Origin: Pyxicephalus adspersus
Lineage: Eukaryota; Chordata; Amphibia; Anura; Pyxicephalidae
NCBI RefSeq assembly: GCF_032062135.1
Contig: NC_092859.1
Location: forward strand, 70,336,115-70,400,114
Direction: 5' to 3'
Length of the DNA stretch: 64,000 bases
Translations under genes and position numbers: made by a program
The notes under the pieces: model-generated
The model's database searches: none
What the model saw: only the letters and a program-made list of their open reading frames with translations
What the model was told of the DNA's origin: nothing
Part shown: positions 1 to 12,584 of the stretch, in pieces
How the letters are laid out: every line of letters begins with the position of its first letter
Position numbering within the stretch: the stretch's first letter is position 1

Positions 1-1011
1 TAGATAATGCAGCCATCGTAGATATAAGGAGTGCTTATCAGAATTTAAGTGTAATGTAATGTAATTTCTCTAACATTTGTTTTGTACTGCTGCAACTAAC
101 TGTATCATCCCCCATTCTACACTCTACAGCTCATTCCAGCGATTTGAAATACGGCTAAGCTATAGTGCAAATCTCAAGGGGTTAATAGCGTATGTACTTT
201 AAAATCAATAAAAGCATATAAAGAAAAGAATGGTTAGTGATGTATATGAAAGATTACAGCTCAAATTCCCCATCCTTGAAGTTCTAAAGTGAGGAAAGCA
301 TACAGTACAGACAGCCAGGATTTAGTGCTTACTAGTGCTTGGCAGCAGCTAGCCAGGGTGGGTGTAAATCCCAGCTACACTCCATTCCATCACAGGGCTG
401 TGTGCTATCTGCATCTAAGAGACCATGAAACCTGGCTCAGCAGCAAGTCAAATCATTATGCTTTTATTCTAGATCAATCCTGCTCACAGTGTCAATTAAT
501 TAACCTGACTTGCAATGTAATGCCTTCAGTAGAAAAATCTTTTTGACATTGCAGGCTATGATCACATTGACATAGACTAAATGATGAACTGTTTTAATTT
601 ATCTTTGTTCAAATAAGCGGTATGTTCCTTATGGTTTAATTATGCCCTGGAGTTAACAGCTGAGAGTTATAACCAGTTTTACTGCACTTCTGCTGGGCAA
701 CAAAAATGTTTGCGTACCCTTTATACTTCTCTACTTACTGCTTTTTTCTAGTTTGGGCAATCACAGTCAAACATTACAAACAGGCTTGGTTTTATATAAG
801 AACACAAGGTTTTACATAGCTGTGATTGAAACAAGTAACAGCCAATAGTAGTCGTTAACATTATTGTTTATTCCCCCCATCTCAGCCCCCACTGGCCCTA
901 GCATACTCCCCATATTCAGAACTAACTGATTACATAAAAACTGTGACCTGATGGGCTCTTGCAGGCAGGTGATGTCCCTTCTGTCACAAAATAACATACC
1001 TGCCTTTTTTT
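1..1011. other. non-coding stretch, no gene seen
   Basis: No convincing coding sequence. The 85-codon open frame at 289-546 has no recognisable domain and ordinary composition. Around 955-1008 there is a short stretch (a GATGTCCCTTCT core followed by ACATACCTGCC) resembling one near 15475-15520, so it may be a dispersed repeat fragment. The L1 element described next is inserted directly after it. Confidence 0.5.
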
Positions 1012-1022
1012 AAACACACTTA
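1012..1022. repeat. left target-site duplication of the L1-like element
   Basis: The 11 bases AAACACACTTA occur here and again at 6034-6044, immediately beyond the A-rich 3' end of the LINE. This is the expected mark of target-primed reverse transcription and fixes the boundaries of the element. Confidence 0.8.
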
Positions 1023-1132
1023 CCTGGAGCGTGTGCATGCGCAGAGCCTGGTAAGACACGATTACCGGAGCTCCCGCTCGTCACCGCATTTCAGCACTAA
1101 AATCTGTACACACCGGCTGTCTCCCTGGTACG

Positions 1133-2038
1133 ATGGGTCGTAGACAGCACAGTGCTACTCCACACGCCGGGGATCGCCGCCAGTCTCCAGCAATGGAGAC
1201 TTTCTTTTTATGTACAGATCAGGCTCCCTCCTCCCCTCAGGGATGCAGTGATGATTCTAAGATGGCAGCAACTGAGGCCACGCAGCGGGAAGACAAGCAG
1301 AAAGTGAGTAAATATCCGCTGCCAACTTCCCCCCGGAAAGACAGGGAGTCAAATAAGTCCCCTGCACTCTCTTTAAAGACAATAGGTGGGTGAATCTGGT
1401 ACTCACCCAGGCCTCAATAAAGCAGATCTAGAGGCGTTCATGAATCATATTGAAAGCACAGTGAGGAGTGAGATAGCTAATCTGAGGAAAGATTTGGGTT
1501 CACAGGTCCTGGCAGTGGAGGAGGCTACAGATAATTTGACACAGGCCTGTAACGAACACAGAGCACTCCTGAATGAGCATTCTCTTTAACTCCAGCGGTT
1601 GGTTTTGCAGCAAGACGATTTGGAAAATTGTAATAGGCGTAACAATATACGCATACAAGGCCTTCCTAAGTCGGTGTAATCAGCTGATCTACACTATGTG
1701 GTAAATTGATGTCTTTCCCCATCAAAGGAGATATCATGGGGGCGGCTCCTACACAGGAGGAAATCTTTTATAAAGACTACCCGTTAATGCTCTTGCAGGA
1801 TTTATCACGACATACCTTAGCTCTCTGCAGGGCCCTGTGCCCCCTCTCGGGTGCTCTGAGGGCTCGAGGGATCACATATCTTTGGGGGTTCCCCTTTCAC
1901 CTTGCGGCCTCCAAGGATGGTGTCAGAGCTGTTTTTCATAGCATCGCAAACCTACCCTCATTCCTACCTCAGCCGGTTCAGCGGAAACAATGTAATCAGA
2001 AAAGACCTAAAGTGGACCCTACTACCAATGCTAACTGA
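1133..2038 (+). pseudogene. L1-type ORF1 protein (RNA-binding chaperone), broken
   Basis: Three pieces in order form a decayed L1 ORF1. The first (1133-1393) is a basic, low-complexity N-terminus. The second (1386-1589) reads as a coiled coil with regularly spaced leucines and acidic/basic heptads, ending at a stop. Past that stop the same frame continues with NRRNNIRIQGLP near 1630-1670, the typical opening of the ORF1 RNA-recognition domain. The third (about 1706-2038) carries the C-terminal domain, including LQDLSRHTLALCRAL and a GI-Y-WGFPFHL segment. In living elements this protein coats the LINE RNA and acts as a nucleic-acid chaperone. Here a frame change near 1386 and stops near 1587 and 1676 break it. 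The start at 1133 is the first ATG of the frame, and conserved N-termini are not available to test it. Confidence 0.85.
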
Positions 2039-2589
2039 CAGCAGAACTAGAGTCTAATACTCATTTCTCTGTGCATTGTGCTGATGCACTTTACTTTTCT
2101 AGAGAACTCAAACTCAAGCAATTTTCTCTTTCAGATTGTTGACTTCAGTTTATGCTGTGTTCAGTTGAATGGATGCGACCTCGACACTGATAGTGGGGTT
2201 GATTCTCTATGATCTCAATATCTCTTTTTCAGGTTATATCCTTATTTCAGTGGTATGCAGGTTTATTTTTTGAATGCGGTTTAATGAGCAAAGTATTACT
2301 GATTATGTAATGTGCTGGTGTGTTTGGGAACAGGGGGTCCCTTCCATGTTGGTGCCTTCGCAGTTTCCACTTTAGGGTCCTCACTCCAGCAGTGAGGGTA
2401 AATTTGGCTGTTAGCCTTTACCCCCAGTACCTATACTTTATAGTGACACCCCCGTATTTGCTACTTCGGTGTTATCACTGTACACCTCCTCACCCCTGAG
2501 GAATACCTCCTCACACTGTTCTGTTTTGTTACTGACCATATCGTCACCCAGATACATAGTCTCAAGTGTTCATGATATTTGTGTGTCTC

Positions 2590-5500
2590 TCAGAAAAATG
2601 TTTAGCCCTGTTAGCTGAATTGTTTAGGTTCAAGGCTCAAATAGCCTTCTTACAGGAGACCCACTTTAGGCAAGATAAACTTCCCAGGCGTTGTAACCGC
2701 TTATCATAGCTGTTCCAGAGACTCCTGTTCCAGAGGGGTGAGCCTATCGCTGGGAAATTCTGTGTCCTGTGTAAGTATGATGACGAAGGTCGGACTCTTT
2801 TTTGTGAAGGGTACACTAAACAACCAACTGGTTACTCTGGCCACTGCTTATACCTCTAAAACAGCACAGGCCCATTTCATAGCTAATACCCCGGCAGGTC
2901 TAGAAGAATTTCGGAAGGGCCTGGTAGTGTTTGGAGGGGATCTCACGACCCTCTGGGAGAAGAATACCTGGGCAGGGACGCATTAAGCGTTGCCTATGGA
3001 ACCACCATTTAGTAGACATATGGAAAGTATTACACCCTACTGATGGGGACTTTACCTTTTTTCTATCTATCACAAGCAGTAGAGCGTTCAATAGGATTTA
3101 CAATGTTTGCTGACCAAGCCCCGGTGTTCTTAAAGATTTCCCAAAGATATGACACCCCAAATTTTTGGAACTGGAGACTCAAAGAGTCCTTACTGAAGAA
3201 TGAGTCCATCAAGGCGGACATCTTGAAGAAGCTGTCAACTTATTTCTTGACTAATATGACCCCTGATGTTAGCCCTATGCTGGTTGGGGAAGCCCACAAG
3301 GCTGTTGTGAGGGGGCTTCTGATAAATACAGCAGACGCATTTGTTATGAATTTGGTAACAAAAATAGCAAAATCTTAGCCAATTCACTAAACGCACAAAG
3401 GGCACAAGGCAGGGCAAAAACTTAATTTAGTGAAAGATATAGCAGTGGGTTTTAGAGAGTATTATTACTCATTATATAATCTACATCCTTGAAAACCTGG
3501 GGGAACCGGCAAAACTGAGAGGATGTCTAGGATACAGCATTATCCAGAACACTCTGGCTTGCCTCAACTGTCCCAGGAGTCTGCGGCCCCAGAATCCCCT
3601 ATCATGGCTGCAGAGTTCCTCAGGGCACTTAAAACTACTCCTTTAGGGAAAACTCCAGGCCCGGACGTATTTTCACTGTTATATTATAAGACTTTGCAGG
3701 AGCCGCTTACCCCTCAGTTTTTGAAGGCCTGTAATTCACTCACATCGGGAGGAAGATTCCTCCTAGAATCCTTCCACGCAAACATTTCAGTTATCCCAAA
3801 GGAGGCAAAGGACCCATCTGCATGTGGGAGTTACAGGCCGATTTCCTTGCTAAGACTTGAAGCTGTTCACAAAAATTCTGGCCTTTAGGATGCAATTTAT
3901 CATAAATAAAATTATCCATCCGGATGAGGTCGGATTCGTCCCCTCCCGAGAGGCTAGGGACAACACCACTAGGATGCTGAATTGGATCTACGCAGCACAG
4001 AACTCTAAGGTTCCCACTTTTTTTTATCCACCGATGCCGAAAAGGCCTTTGACAGGGTGGATTGGCAATATATGACCCAAACGTTGACCCATGTTGGGCG
4101 GGGGGAAAGTATGTTGGGTTGGATCTGCTGCCCCTTGTACCCGCTGGTTTTCATCCTTACCCTGGAACATTTCCTGTGCCGTGTCTGGGCTTTGGTAGAC
4201 ATCATGGGGCTGCAAACTGCAGGCAAAGTACAGAAGGTTGCGGCATTTGCGGATGACCTCAGTTTTCTGGTCCCCAACCCCGTGGTATCCCTCCCTAACC
4301 TATTACAGGAACTCAAGGAATACAGTAGTCTCTCTAATTTTAAAATCAATCATTCCAAATGTGCAGGCGTTGATGTGTTACTCCCGATAGCCCTGAAAAA
4401 TCAACTAGGTGACAATTTTCAATTTAAGTGGGAAGTGGAGGCAATCAAGTACTTAGGGGAATTGATCCCAATCAACTTAGACAGATTGTTTAGGTTGAAT
4501 TTTGTCCCAATATTGCATTAATTGCTCAAGGAATTAGAGCAATGGGTGACCCGCTCCTTTTCGTGGTTTGGCAGGATACAAATTGTGAAGATGAATTTGC
4601 TGCCTAGGCTATTGTACATATTTCAAGCCTTACCCATACATGTGCCTCAGTCCTTTTTCAAACAAATACATGCAAAGATTTTAAAATTTATATGGGGTGG
4701 TCAGAGCCCAAGGTTAAGTAGAAGATTGCTTTTTCTTCACAAAAGTGTGGGTGGTCTGGGTGTCCCCGACTTTTCTCTTTACTATGCAGCTTCTCATCTA
4801 GTGAGGGTGATAGACTGGGGCGCACAGGCCGATGCAAAGCAGTGGGTTACAGTGTAACAAAGTTTTAGCAAGGTTCTGCTTCATTCCCTTCCGTGGATCA
4901 CATTGCTGGGATACCATGTTGACAAACTTCACCATACTATACTGGTGACCATAACCATATGTGAGAAAAATTTTCATTTAGGGGGTATTTCTCCCCAGCC
5001 TAGACCCTTAACACCAGTACTTGATAACCCAGACTTTACCCCGGGTTTGGAAGATAGAGGGTTTCAGAAGCTGCGAGAGGAAAGTTTAGTTAGGGCTACA
5101 TTTTGGACTTAGAGGACAGTGGTACTCACAGATGGAACTCCAATATCCATCTCTACCTTTTGGGCTGGATTTTTGGAGGGCGGCACAGTTACCACATTTT
5201 CTTAAGACACTCCCAGGGGCAAGGTATTTTTAGATACTCTTTTCTACTTTTGAAAGGATCTGTCTGGGGGATATTGGCTCTAGACATGCTTTTTCCTTTC
5301 TCTACTCGATACTCAATACTCCAGAGGATTTTATTCCTACCTTTGTACGAGTTTGGGAACAGGAGTTGGGTTTACAGTTCTCACCCACCCGATACGATAT
5401 TGTCATAAAAGGTCTATGCATATTGAATTCCAAGCGTTTTTGTATCTTAATGATTGGCCACATAAAGCCTATACCAATTCAGTGGTAAAACATATATTGA

Positions 5501-5725
5501 CAGCGGCAAAAGCGTGTATCCCAGGTCTCTGGAAAAAGACTTCACCGCCCACTCTTGGCATGTGACTACGTAAAGTAAATAATATTAAAACTAATGAAAG
5601 ACCTGACTTCGTGGATATACGATAGGAAGGAAAGGTTCCTGGACACCTGGGCTCCATGGATAATGTTCCAGAACTCAAAGGTATACAGAAATATTTTAGG
5701 AGGCCCAGAGGGTCAAAACGATTAG
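2590..5725 (+). pseudogene. L1-type ORF2 (endonuclease plus reverse transcriptase), broken
   Basis: Fragments in three frames spell out an ORF2 polyprotein. The apurinic-type endonuclease shows FLQETHF near 2650, a VVFGGDL segment near 2930 and HHLVDIWKVLHPTDGDFTFF near 3003-3062. The reverse transcriptase begins around 3523 and shows KTPGPD (3649-3666), YRPISLL near 3835, an AEKAFDRVDWQY segment near 4040-4070 and the catalytic FADD at 4246-4257. This is followed by LSNFKINHSKC and the C-terminal WFGRIQIVKMNLLPR and KILKFIWGG segments. Recognisable C-terminal sequence runs to roughly 5725. In active elements this protein nicks target DNA and copies the LINE RNA. Stops and frameshifts (for example near 2990, 3378, 3888, 4075, 4521 and 4857) make it non-functional. 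The exact start is uncertain because the N-terminus is damaged. Confidence 0.88.
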
Positions 5726-6033
5726 ACATCTTTGATTGAGTGCGGGTCCTAAAATACTGTTTGAGGATACCGGTAAAAGGGATTTATAGAGGGGCCAGTA
5801 GCTAAGTCATTTAGATAGATTTGGATTTCATCTTCAGTTTTTGTAAGATCAAAGGGTCTTATTGGAGGATGTTCTCTATTTGAGTTTCATGGAATTACTA
5901 TTGTACCATTATGTGTACTATGTATCTGTTCTTTGTTTGGTAATTCTGACGATTTTTGGATTACCATGTGTCTAATTGTACTTATTGTTTTGTCATATAA
6001 AGTCTTTGCAAAAATCAATAAAAATATATCAAA

Positions 6034-6044
6034 AAACACACTTA
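6034..6044. repeat. right target-site duplication of the L1-like element
   Basis: Second copy of the 11 bases at 1012-1022, directly after the A-rich tail of the LINE. Confidence 0.8.
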
Positions 6045-9000
6045 ACTGTCCTCATTTTGTTGCGGTAAAACAAAATATGTGCAGTGCGTTTTTGAAAGAC
6101 GTGCATATTTCCTCAAGTTTGTATTTTCTTTGTGGACTGAGTAGTGTCAGTCCTGCTAATTTGTCTAATCTACTAAATCTATCTCGCTGTCTTCATCTCC
6201 AAAGCATAGGAAGATAGATAGTCACAAGATAACTACTGGGAGAGAAGAGTTTTGAATTTCCAACAACTTTTTTCTCCATTTATAAAACATATGGAGGTAT
6301 ATTTACCAAGCCTAAAAAGAACAAATAATAGAAGTTCATTGTCGAAGTTTACATAGTGGTCTTAATGGTGTATGGTGACTACACATACACTCATCTTTTC
6401 CTGACCACTTAGGTTAGCAGGTATAGGCGTGTGACTAAATCCTCTTCCATTTCCCTCATGTAACTGGTGATTGGCTGCTCAGGCACCCATCTTTGCCACA
6501 TGGGGATCAGGAGGTAGTTCTCACCTTTGTGTGAGCTCAAAACTTCTTCTTAATCTCACTAAGAGACCATCTCATGTCCTCCCTGACCCCAACATCTCTT
6601 CTCACGCATTCTCATTTCCATCTGTATCTTCTAAGGCATTACCTCTGCGAAACATCCATCTCTTTAAAATACTAGGCTAAAACAGCTAGGGAATCCTTTT
6701 CTGACCTAAATCTATGTTTAAATGTCTAACTTATTCAACCTATAGCTGTCATTAAATATTATTTTTTAGACTCCTTAGTGTATGTTGGCTTTTACAGCAT
6801 TAGTATGTAACAACAGACCTCAGGTCCATAGGTTAAAGTAACAAAAGTGGCATATAATGAAAACAATTATATTCTCTTAACTAACTTCTTCAGATGGCAG
6901 TGGTATTGATTGTTCGTCACAAAGCTATTGCACATAATCAGTACTTCCATTGATTCTAAGCAGTAATGTTTTTTATAAATGCTAAAGAAGCTGGTGTTTT
7001 ACAGTCAGTGCTGCAGAGGCAGTCAGCAAAGAGCCATTTCAATTAACACATAATGGGACCTAATATCAAAGCTAACACACAGAATGAAAAGGGATGTAGA
7101 GGCCTAACTGGTAAAATGTTTCATTTCTTCATATTCTCATGCATTATTCCTCACTGTACATTAATATATTGCTTTTATAGCACACCGGTATCTGGTTATG
7201 TGTAAATTGATGTGAGTCATAGAGTAAACTAGTAAAGGTCTAAGCATCACTGCAATCCATATGCTAGTTCCTCTGGATTTTATGAAGAGCCATACACAGT
7301 AATAAAACTAAGTGCCTGCTTAGCTGACAGGTTTATGTGATTTTGCAATAAAAGTCTTAAATTCACTTTATTTTGCCTGCCAATGGTACAGGAAGCATTC
7401 ATGTCATTATTAGAATGAATAACCTAAAGGCCATCTTTAGATGGTATTAAAGAAAGAGTCGAGAAGTGACTCAAACAACCTGGTGAAGTATTTAAAGCTG
7501 ACCTCCATGCAGATATATAGAACAGGACTATTTAATCTAGGTATGAAGTATTTGGAAATCAAATTATTGAAAAACTAGCTTAAATGGAAAATGGAAGCTG
7601 TTCTGCTATCACCTTTCTTGCAATACTTTGCATAGGTCCACATAGACTGGAAAGAGCATAGGCAGCACTCTGTGCCAATGTTGTTCTCTATGGCAATTTT
7701 ATTTTTTAGACTTTAAGATATTATACATATATAAATACACACACACACACACCAAATAAAACAATTTCACTTGTGAATTCAGCTGTTTGCCCTTTATTCA
7801 GCTTTATGGAAAACACAAATGCTAATTGCCATGTCACAATTTTATCACATAAATACATTCACTTATTAAACAATTTAATTATCTATATGTGTTAATTAAT
7901 GTGTGTGCTTAAAACACAACTTGTGTTTATAACATTTTTAATTTTTAAATACTCAGATGGACTATTTGATGTAATATAATTTCTTCATTTAAATTCCTAT
8001 TTAATAACATCAAATTAAAGTTTAATTATATCATGTGTTAATACGTTTGTAAATGCACATTACCAACAAAGGTATGTTCCAGTTTATTTAGCCCAACCTT
8101 TTCACTGCATGTTAATGTGGTACTGAAGACACTGATAAAATTACTATTATAGGTAGTTTCCTGTAAACCGGTCATGTTTCATGTTTTATGTTGCCAATCA
8201 ATAGCTTCCACATATCTCTTCAAGTGTTTCTCTTCTAAGACTTCGTATGGAGTGAAGACAATATGGAGTGAGTTCTTTCATTAAAATCCATTGATACTGA
8301 ATTATTGGAGATTCAATTTTAACAAGTAAGAGAGACTAATGTGGACCTGAAAGTGACACACCCAACACTACCCTGTACTTGTAGTAAGAAGCAATAGGTT
8401 ATTATTACCTATATTCCCAAAAGGCAAGCCATGGCATCCTTTATCGTTCTTTTTATGTCAGCTTTTCTTTAAGAGCCTTTTTGATTGAATTTACAATCTT
8501 CCACTCCACTAGGGCTCTAACATGGTAATTGTTCTAACTGATACTTGCTAACAGTGTTATGTACCTGTAAGAGGGTCACAATGCTTTTCCTTAAAAACTT
8601 CCTATATTTGAGACTGTATAAAAGTAGTTGAATGGGCTGTAAATGATGAACAAACTATTAAAATTTCATGGGTTAACTTGCAATAGCCAGTAATACCAAT
8701 AAAGGACTGACTTGCTCAAACCTAGTCTTGACTGACCTTCTTTAAATTTACCTTACTGGACCACCATAGGTTGAGCAATCAATGTTGTTTGCCCTGCAAA
8801 CATTATATGAATAACCTGCTAGTGATAATTGGTGATAAACTAATAATTAGATAGCGTTAAATATGTCATCATTAATGTCGTCACTGAAAAGATGATTGTA
8901 TTTCATATGTAAAAACTCTAACACTCTATATAAACAGATCAACCATGCATTTCACATGAATTCAGAAATATTAACAAATGTTTTGAAAAGTAGACTAACA

Positions 9001-9204
9001 ACTGACAGTCACAAGCTTTTGAAGATGGTGGCTGAAGAACCTAGTTCTGTGTGTATCTATGCTGTCTGGTTACTGCTATGGTAATGTTAGCATAGAAGGC
9101 AGAAAGTTATTAAAACTAAAATGAATGCACTCAAAAGATCAGAGCATACTTGCAGTAACCATAGATAACACATCTGAGCTGAAAGCTGATACTATAGGGC
9201 TGGA
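6045..9204. other. non-coding, intron-like stretch
   Basis: No gene recognised. Base composition is AT-rich with frequent stops in all frames. A short (AC)n run lies at about 7738-7753. Open frames here (for example 6471-6680 and 8896-9084) are short and show no known domain. It is probably part of the intron following the ABLIM3-like exon, if that exon call is right. Confidence 0.5.
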
Positions 9205-9306
9205 ACTTTATCTCTTAGATTGTAAGCTCTTCTGGGCAGGGTGCTCTCCTCCTCCTGTGTCACTGTCTGTATCTGTTTGTCATTTGCAACCCCTATTTAA
9301 CCCCTA
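9205..9306 (+). mobile_element. 3' tail fragment of L2-type LINE
   Basis: About 100 bases match the 3' end seen in the larger L2-like element at 31.2-34.0 kb (which lies on the other strand) and in the copies near 30.7, 59.3 and 60.0 kb. The signature is TTGTAAGCTCTTCTGGGCAG, then CTCCTCCTCCTGTGTCACTG, then CATTTGCAACCCCTATTTAA. It is plus-oriented, lacks the final GCGCTATATAAAT part, and is severely 5' truncated. Confidence 0.8.
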
Positions 9307-12300
9307 AACACATTACCCTTCTAAACATCAGGAGACTGTTATGACTGATAAAAAGATTATGTTCACCCAACTTTGAAAGCTGGTTAGGAGCAAATTGCCT
9401 GACTCAAAAGTCACTGTCACTTATTCTTTATTTGAGTCTAACCCTTCAACAAAACCATTCTAAAATGTAACCTATGTATATGTAATATTTTTTTTTACAG
9501 ATACATTTTATACCTACTAACAGTAGGTGATTGGTGAAGGGAGAGAGGGCCCAGACAGTGTAAGCATCGAAGAAGAAAATATATATGCAGAGGTATTTCA
9601 ATTCCTTCACTATTTCAAAATATCCCTGTTATCAAAATTGCACTGCACCATACCTTGCTCAAAGTAGATCCCTAGTCTGCTGTCAGGACAATAAAAAACT
9701 TGGTCTGAATGCTCTTGAATATGGCATTACATAATTAAATTTTATTAAAATGCTTCTTAAACCCTAACCACAACTCCTAATCCCTGAACAATGGACCCTT
9801 ACCTCATTAACCAATAACACTAATTTAACATCCTACTTCCACCCGCAGGGCCATACTTACATTACTGGCTATTTGCTTTAACAGCACCAAGATGTCAGAA
9901 ATAAAAAAAAAACTTATCTGTCCCCTACATTTCTTTGCAGCATATCATTCCCTGAATTACTTGTACTGTACACTTGTACTGTACTGTACTGCCGAGAAAA
10001 AAATTGCTTCACTTGTATCAATTCATTAGACATGCAGTCAGAAGAACAAATGCTTTCTGAATTATTTGTTGGCCATGAAGACAAAGACTGGGACCTGATT
10101 TTTTGAGTGAGTACTGTTAAAAAGTGATAGCCTGTAGCGGGAATAGCAACATTAGTGTTTAGCATCTATAAAGAAGTTAAAGGCATGTCTTTATGTAGGC
10201 TTCATAAATGCCATCACCTTCTATTTAATCCCAGCACTCAATAATAGCCTTGCAGATCTGATTTCTGAATGGTACTTCAGCATGGCGTTTATTCTAAAGC
10301 CGCTTAACTCTCCTTTCTCTGATGGATGACACTGAATAATATTTACACAACACTAAAGGTGCTTCACCGACATTTCTTTGGCTACACTCCAGCTCCCAGA
10401 CAAGACTTTAGTTGTCTGTTTTACTTTTTGAAATAGAACCTTAAAGTTGAAACCTCTTGGTAGAAAGTTAGTTCTTTTGTCAAGTTTTTTTATAGCTATG
10501 TCCCTGTCTTTAAAATATGCATATATTCCCTCTTTCCTGTGATTTAACAGGAAGTAAAAGGGAAATTTCCCCTAAAACTCCACCCTTAACAATTGTCACT
10601 GGAAGAAGTGTAACCACTGAAAGACTTCCCCTCTACTGCTGACAACCATAATATTTTGGACCTCTCGTCACTCCACTCCTAGTGACAATAGCAATAAAAT
10701 AAATAAGTATAGCTTGTGTTATTGCTAAAAAAGGCTCACATCCATCTGTTAAAATTCTTCAAAAATGTAAGGATGGTTGGCAAGTAAACCACAGTGTACA
10801 TGTGCCAAAATATTGAATCAAGGTACAATGATTCAATTGTATCAATTAAAACATGACTTTTTCCACATGTTGAATGTCTTGTATTTACTGTGGTATTGTG
10901 TTAATATTTATCAATATGAGATAAAAATGTATATTGTTAATCAATAGGAAGCTAAGGAAAGGTGCAATACATTGAAAAATGGTGCCAAACATGGTAGCTC
11001 TCACATTCTAACCTCATGTCATTCTTACACCCTTACAGTATTTTACAGGATACATACATATTATTATCTATTATACTTCTAAAAAAGGTCTATTTTTCTT
11101 TAGCTTCTTTATCCTGCCATTTATTTATCAGTGGTTTTTACATAACCAAAACCCTATTACCTTAATCCTCCCAAAGGGAATTTTATCTCTCCATAACATA
11201 AGTCCACAAGCTGTTGCCAGGAAGATGAAACACTGTATTAGTGTGCAAATTATAAACCAAAAATAGCAACAGAATTGTTGTAATTACACAATAAGCATTC
11301 TAATAACTTAAAAGGAAAGTAAACTTGGAATGGTAATAAGAGTTTAGGAATCATCAAGGGAAACACTGTAATATTTTGAATATTCATTGCATCCTAGTGC
11401 AGTCATTATCAAATATGAATACATACTAAGTACCCTGTAATTTGTTTGTTATATTTCAATATATTGAAATTGAATGAATATTGAAAACACTCTTTGGGCA
11501 CTGACATTCTTTTTCTCAATGTTGTCCTTTTCCTATTAAAAATGGGTAGTCAAAAAAAGCGTATAAAATGAAAGAAGTAGAGCTGGAAGATTTCGGGTAG
11601 GTTAAATTTATGACACTATAAATGTTCAGTTCATATGGCACATGGCTGGGTTGAAGCCATCTTCAAAGCAATTATATTGGTGTCATTTCAAGGCTACGCT
11701 GTGGCTGACAGTTTTCTATTCTCCCTTCAGGCTGACATCTGTTTGCATGTTTTGGTGTGGATTCCAAGGGAATTACATGATGATACTAACAGCCAAGCTC
11801 ATCAGATACAATCAGATTAGGGTTTATTCACACTAAATATGGTTTGTTGCATCTTTTAGCCCAGACTAAATTTCAGGACAGGAGATAATCTGTGGTTTAC
11901 AACAACGAAATAGGATGTGTAGCTGGAAAGGAACAACCGTCCCGGCAGATCTGATTGAGAAACGATTGTTCACTATCTATTGTGTGTACAGTCGTTTAGT
12001 GTTCATGGATAGTTCTGCAGTACACTTTCTCCTTTAAATGTAACTTCCTGCATCGTTCAAACCATTGTATCCTGCGTGTGTACACTATTGGTGGGTTATA
12101 TTTGAACGATCATATTGTTACAACATGTACAGAATTGTGCACAATACGATCATTCAAAATAATCGCACATAATCGTTAGATGTTTGTGTTCTTACAATAA
12201 TTATTGCAAATATGTACCTAGCTTTAAACTGCTCTATTTACACAGCAACTCCTGCTGTCAGTTTTGACAGACAGGAAATGCCAGCAAGGGCTCCAAGCAG

Positions 12301-12440
12301 AAGTGTAAACAAACTGTTGCTAAGGTTTAAAGCTAGTCTCAAAAGAAGTGAACATACTGTGGAAAAAATAGCAAGTGGTTAAAAATATATATCATTGACA
12401 ATATGTTTAAAACAAACAGAAATAAAATAGTAAGTAGTAC
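9307..12440. other. non-coding, probable ABLIM3-like intron with decayed repeats
   Basis: No gene recognised. About 9960-9990 holds a short run of TGTACTG-like units. Around 10520-10700 a repeat-like block (GGAAGTAAAAGGGAAATTTC, later TAGTGACAATAGCAATAAAA) loosely resembles 45900-46100. About 11960-12190 has an AACGATTGTT / TGTGTACAGTCGTT style typical of frog MITEs. 12219-12335 is bounded by short inverted ends (TAGCTTTAAAC and GTTTAAAGCTA). I searched this strand by eye for the second half of LIM domain 1 and did not find it, so the next exon probably lies outside the window. Confidence 0.45.
12219..12335. repeat. small MITE-like element with 11-base inverted ends
   Basis: The stretch opens with TAGCTTTAAAC and closes with its inverted complement GTTTAAAGCTA. 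Length is about 117 bases and there is no coding capacity. It sits about 100 bases downstream, in the gene's direction, of the ABLIM3-like exon. The element type cannot be assigned from this alone. Confidence 0.4.
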
Positions 12441-12584
12441 CTTGACAAGTAAAGCAGCGGATGTGGAAGTGGTTGGTTTGCACCCTCACTACTTCTCCTT
12501 TACATGTCTCTCCACATCGGTAGCACTGAATGGGGCCCGCATTCCCTGATGAACTATAGGAGTTGTGTTGTTGGTAGGGTACTG
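12441..12584 (-). CDS. ABLIM3: exon of an ABLIM3-like actin-binding LIM protein (first half of LIM domain 1)
   Basis: This is one internal coding exon of 144 bases on the minus strand. The translation includes VPYQQ, then IQCYRCGETCKGEVVRVQ, then HFHIRCFTCQ. That is the first zinc finger of a LIM domain: CxxC, 16 residues, then HxxCxxC. A polypyrimidine acceptor ending TTTGTTTCCAG precedes it (AG at 12586-12585) and a donor reading CAAG|GTACTA follows (GT at 12440-12439). The exon starts with two bases of a split codon and ends with one, so it keeps frame. From memory, the short N-terminal tail before the first cysteine and the CKGEVVRV...HFHIRCFTC wording fit ABLIM3 better than ABLIM1 or ABLIM2. 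ABLIM proteins bind F-actin through a C-terminal villin headpiece and use their LIM domains for protein contacts. Family confidence is high; paralogue confidence is moderate. The rest of the gene is not visible here. Confidence 0.85.

Larger units (their letters stand above)
1023..6033 (+). mobile_element. near full-length L1/Tx1-like LINE, inactive
   Basis: A non-LTR retrotransposon of about 5 kb. In order it has a GC-rich 5' region (1023-1132), a broken ORF1 with a coiled coil and RNA-binding part (1133-2038), a spacer, and a broken ORF2 with an endonuclease part (from about 2590) and a reverse transcriptase part (3523-4857 and beyond). The 3' end is an AATAAAAAT-type A-rich tail near 6016-6033. 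Perfect 11-base direct repeats flank it, so it inserted as an essentially full-length copy. Both reading frames carry many stops and frameshifts, so it is dead. The two-ORF layout, the ORF1 type and the A-rich tail point to the L1 superfamily. I cannot name the subfamily without a repeat library. Confidence 0.9.

Noticed and set aside
195..235. AATCAATAAAAGCATATAAA, similar to the A-rich tail of the L1-like element
   Set aside because: Too short and without upstream LINE sequence to call a truncated copy.
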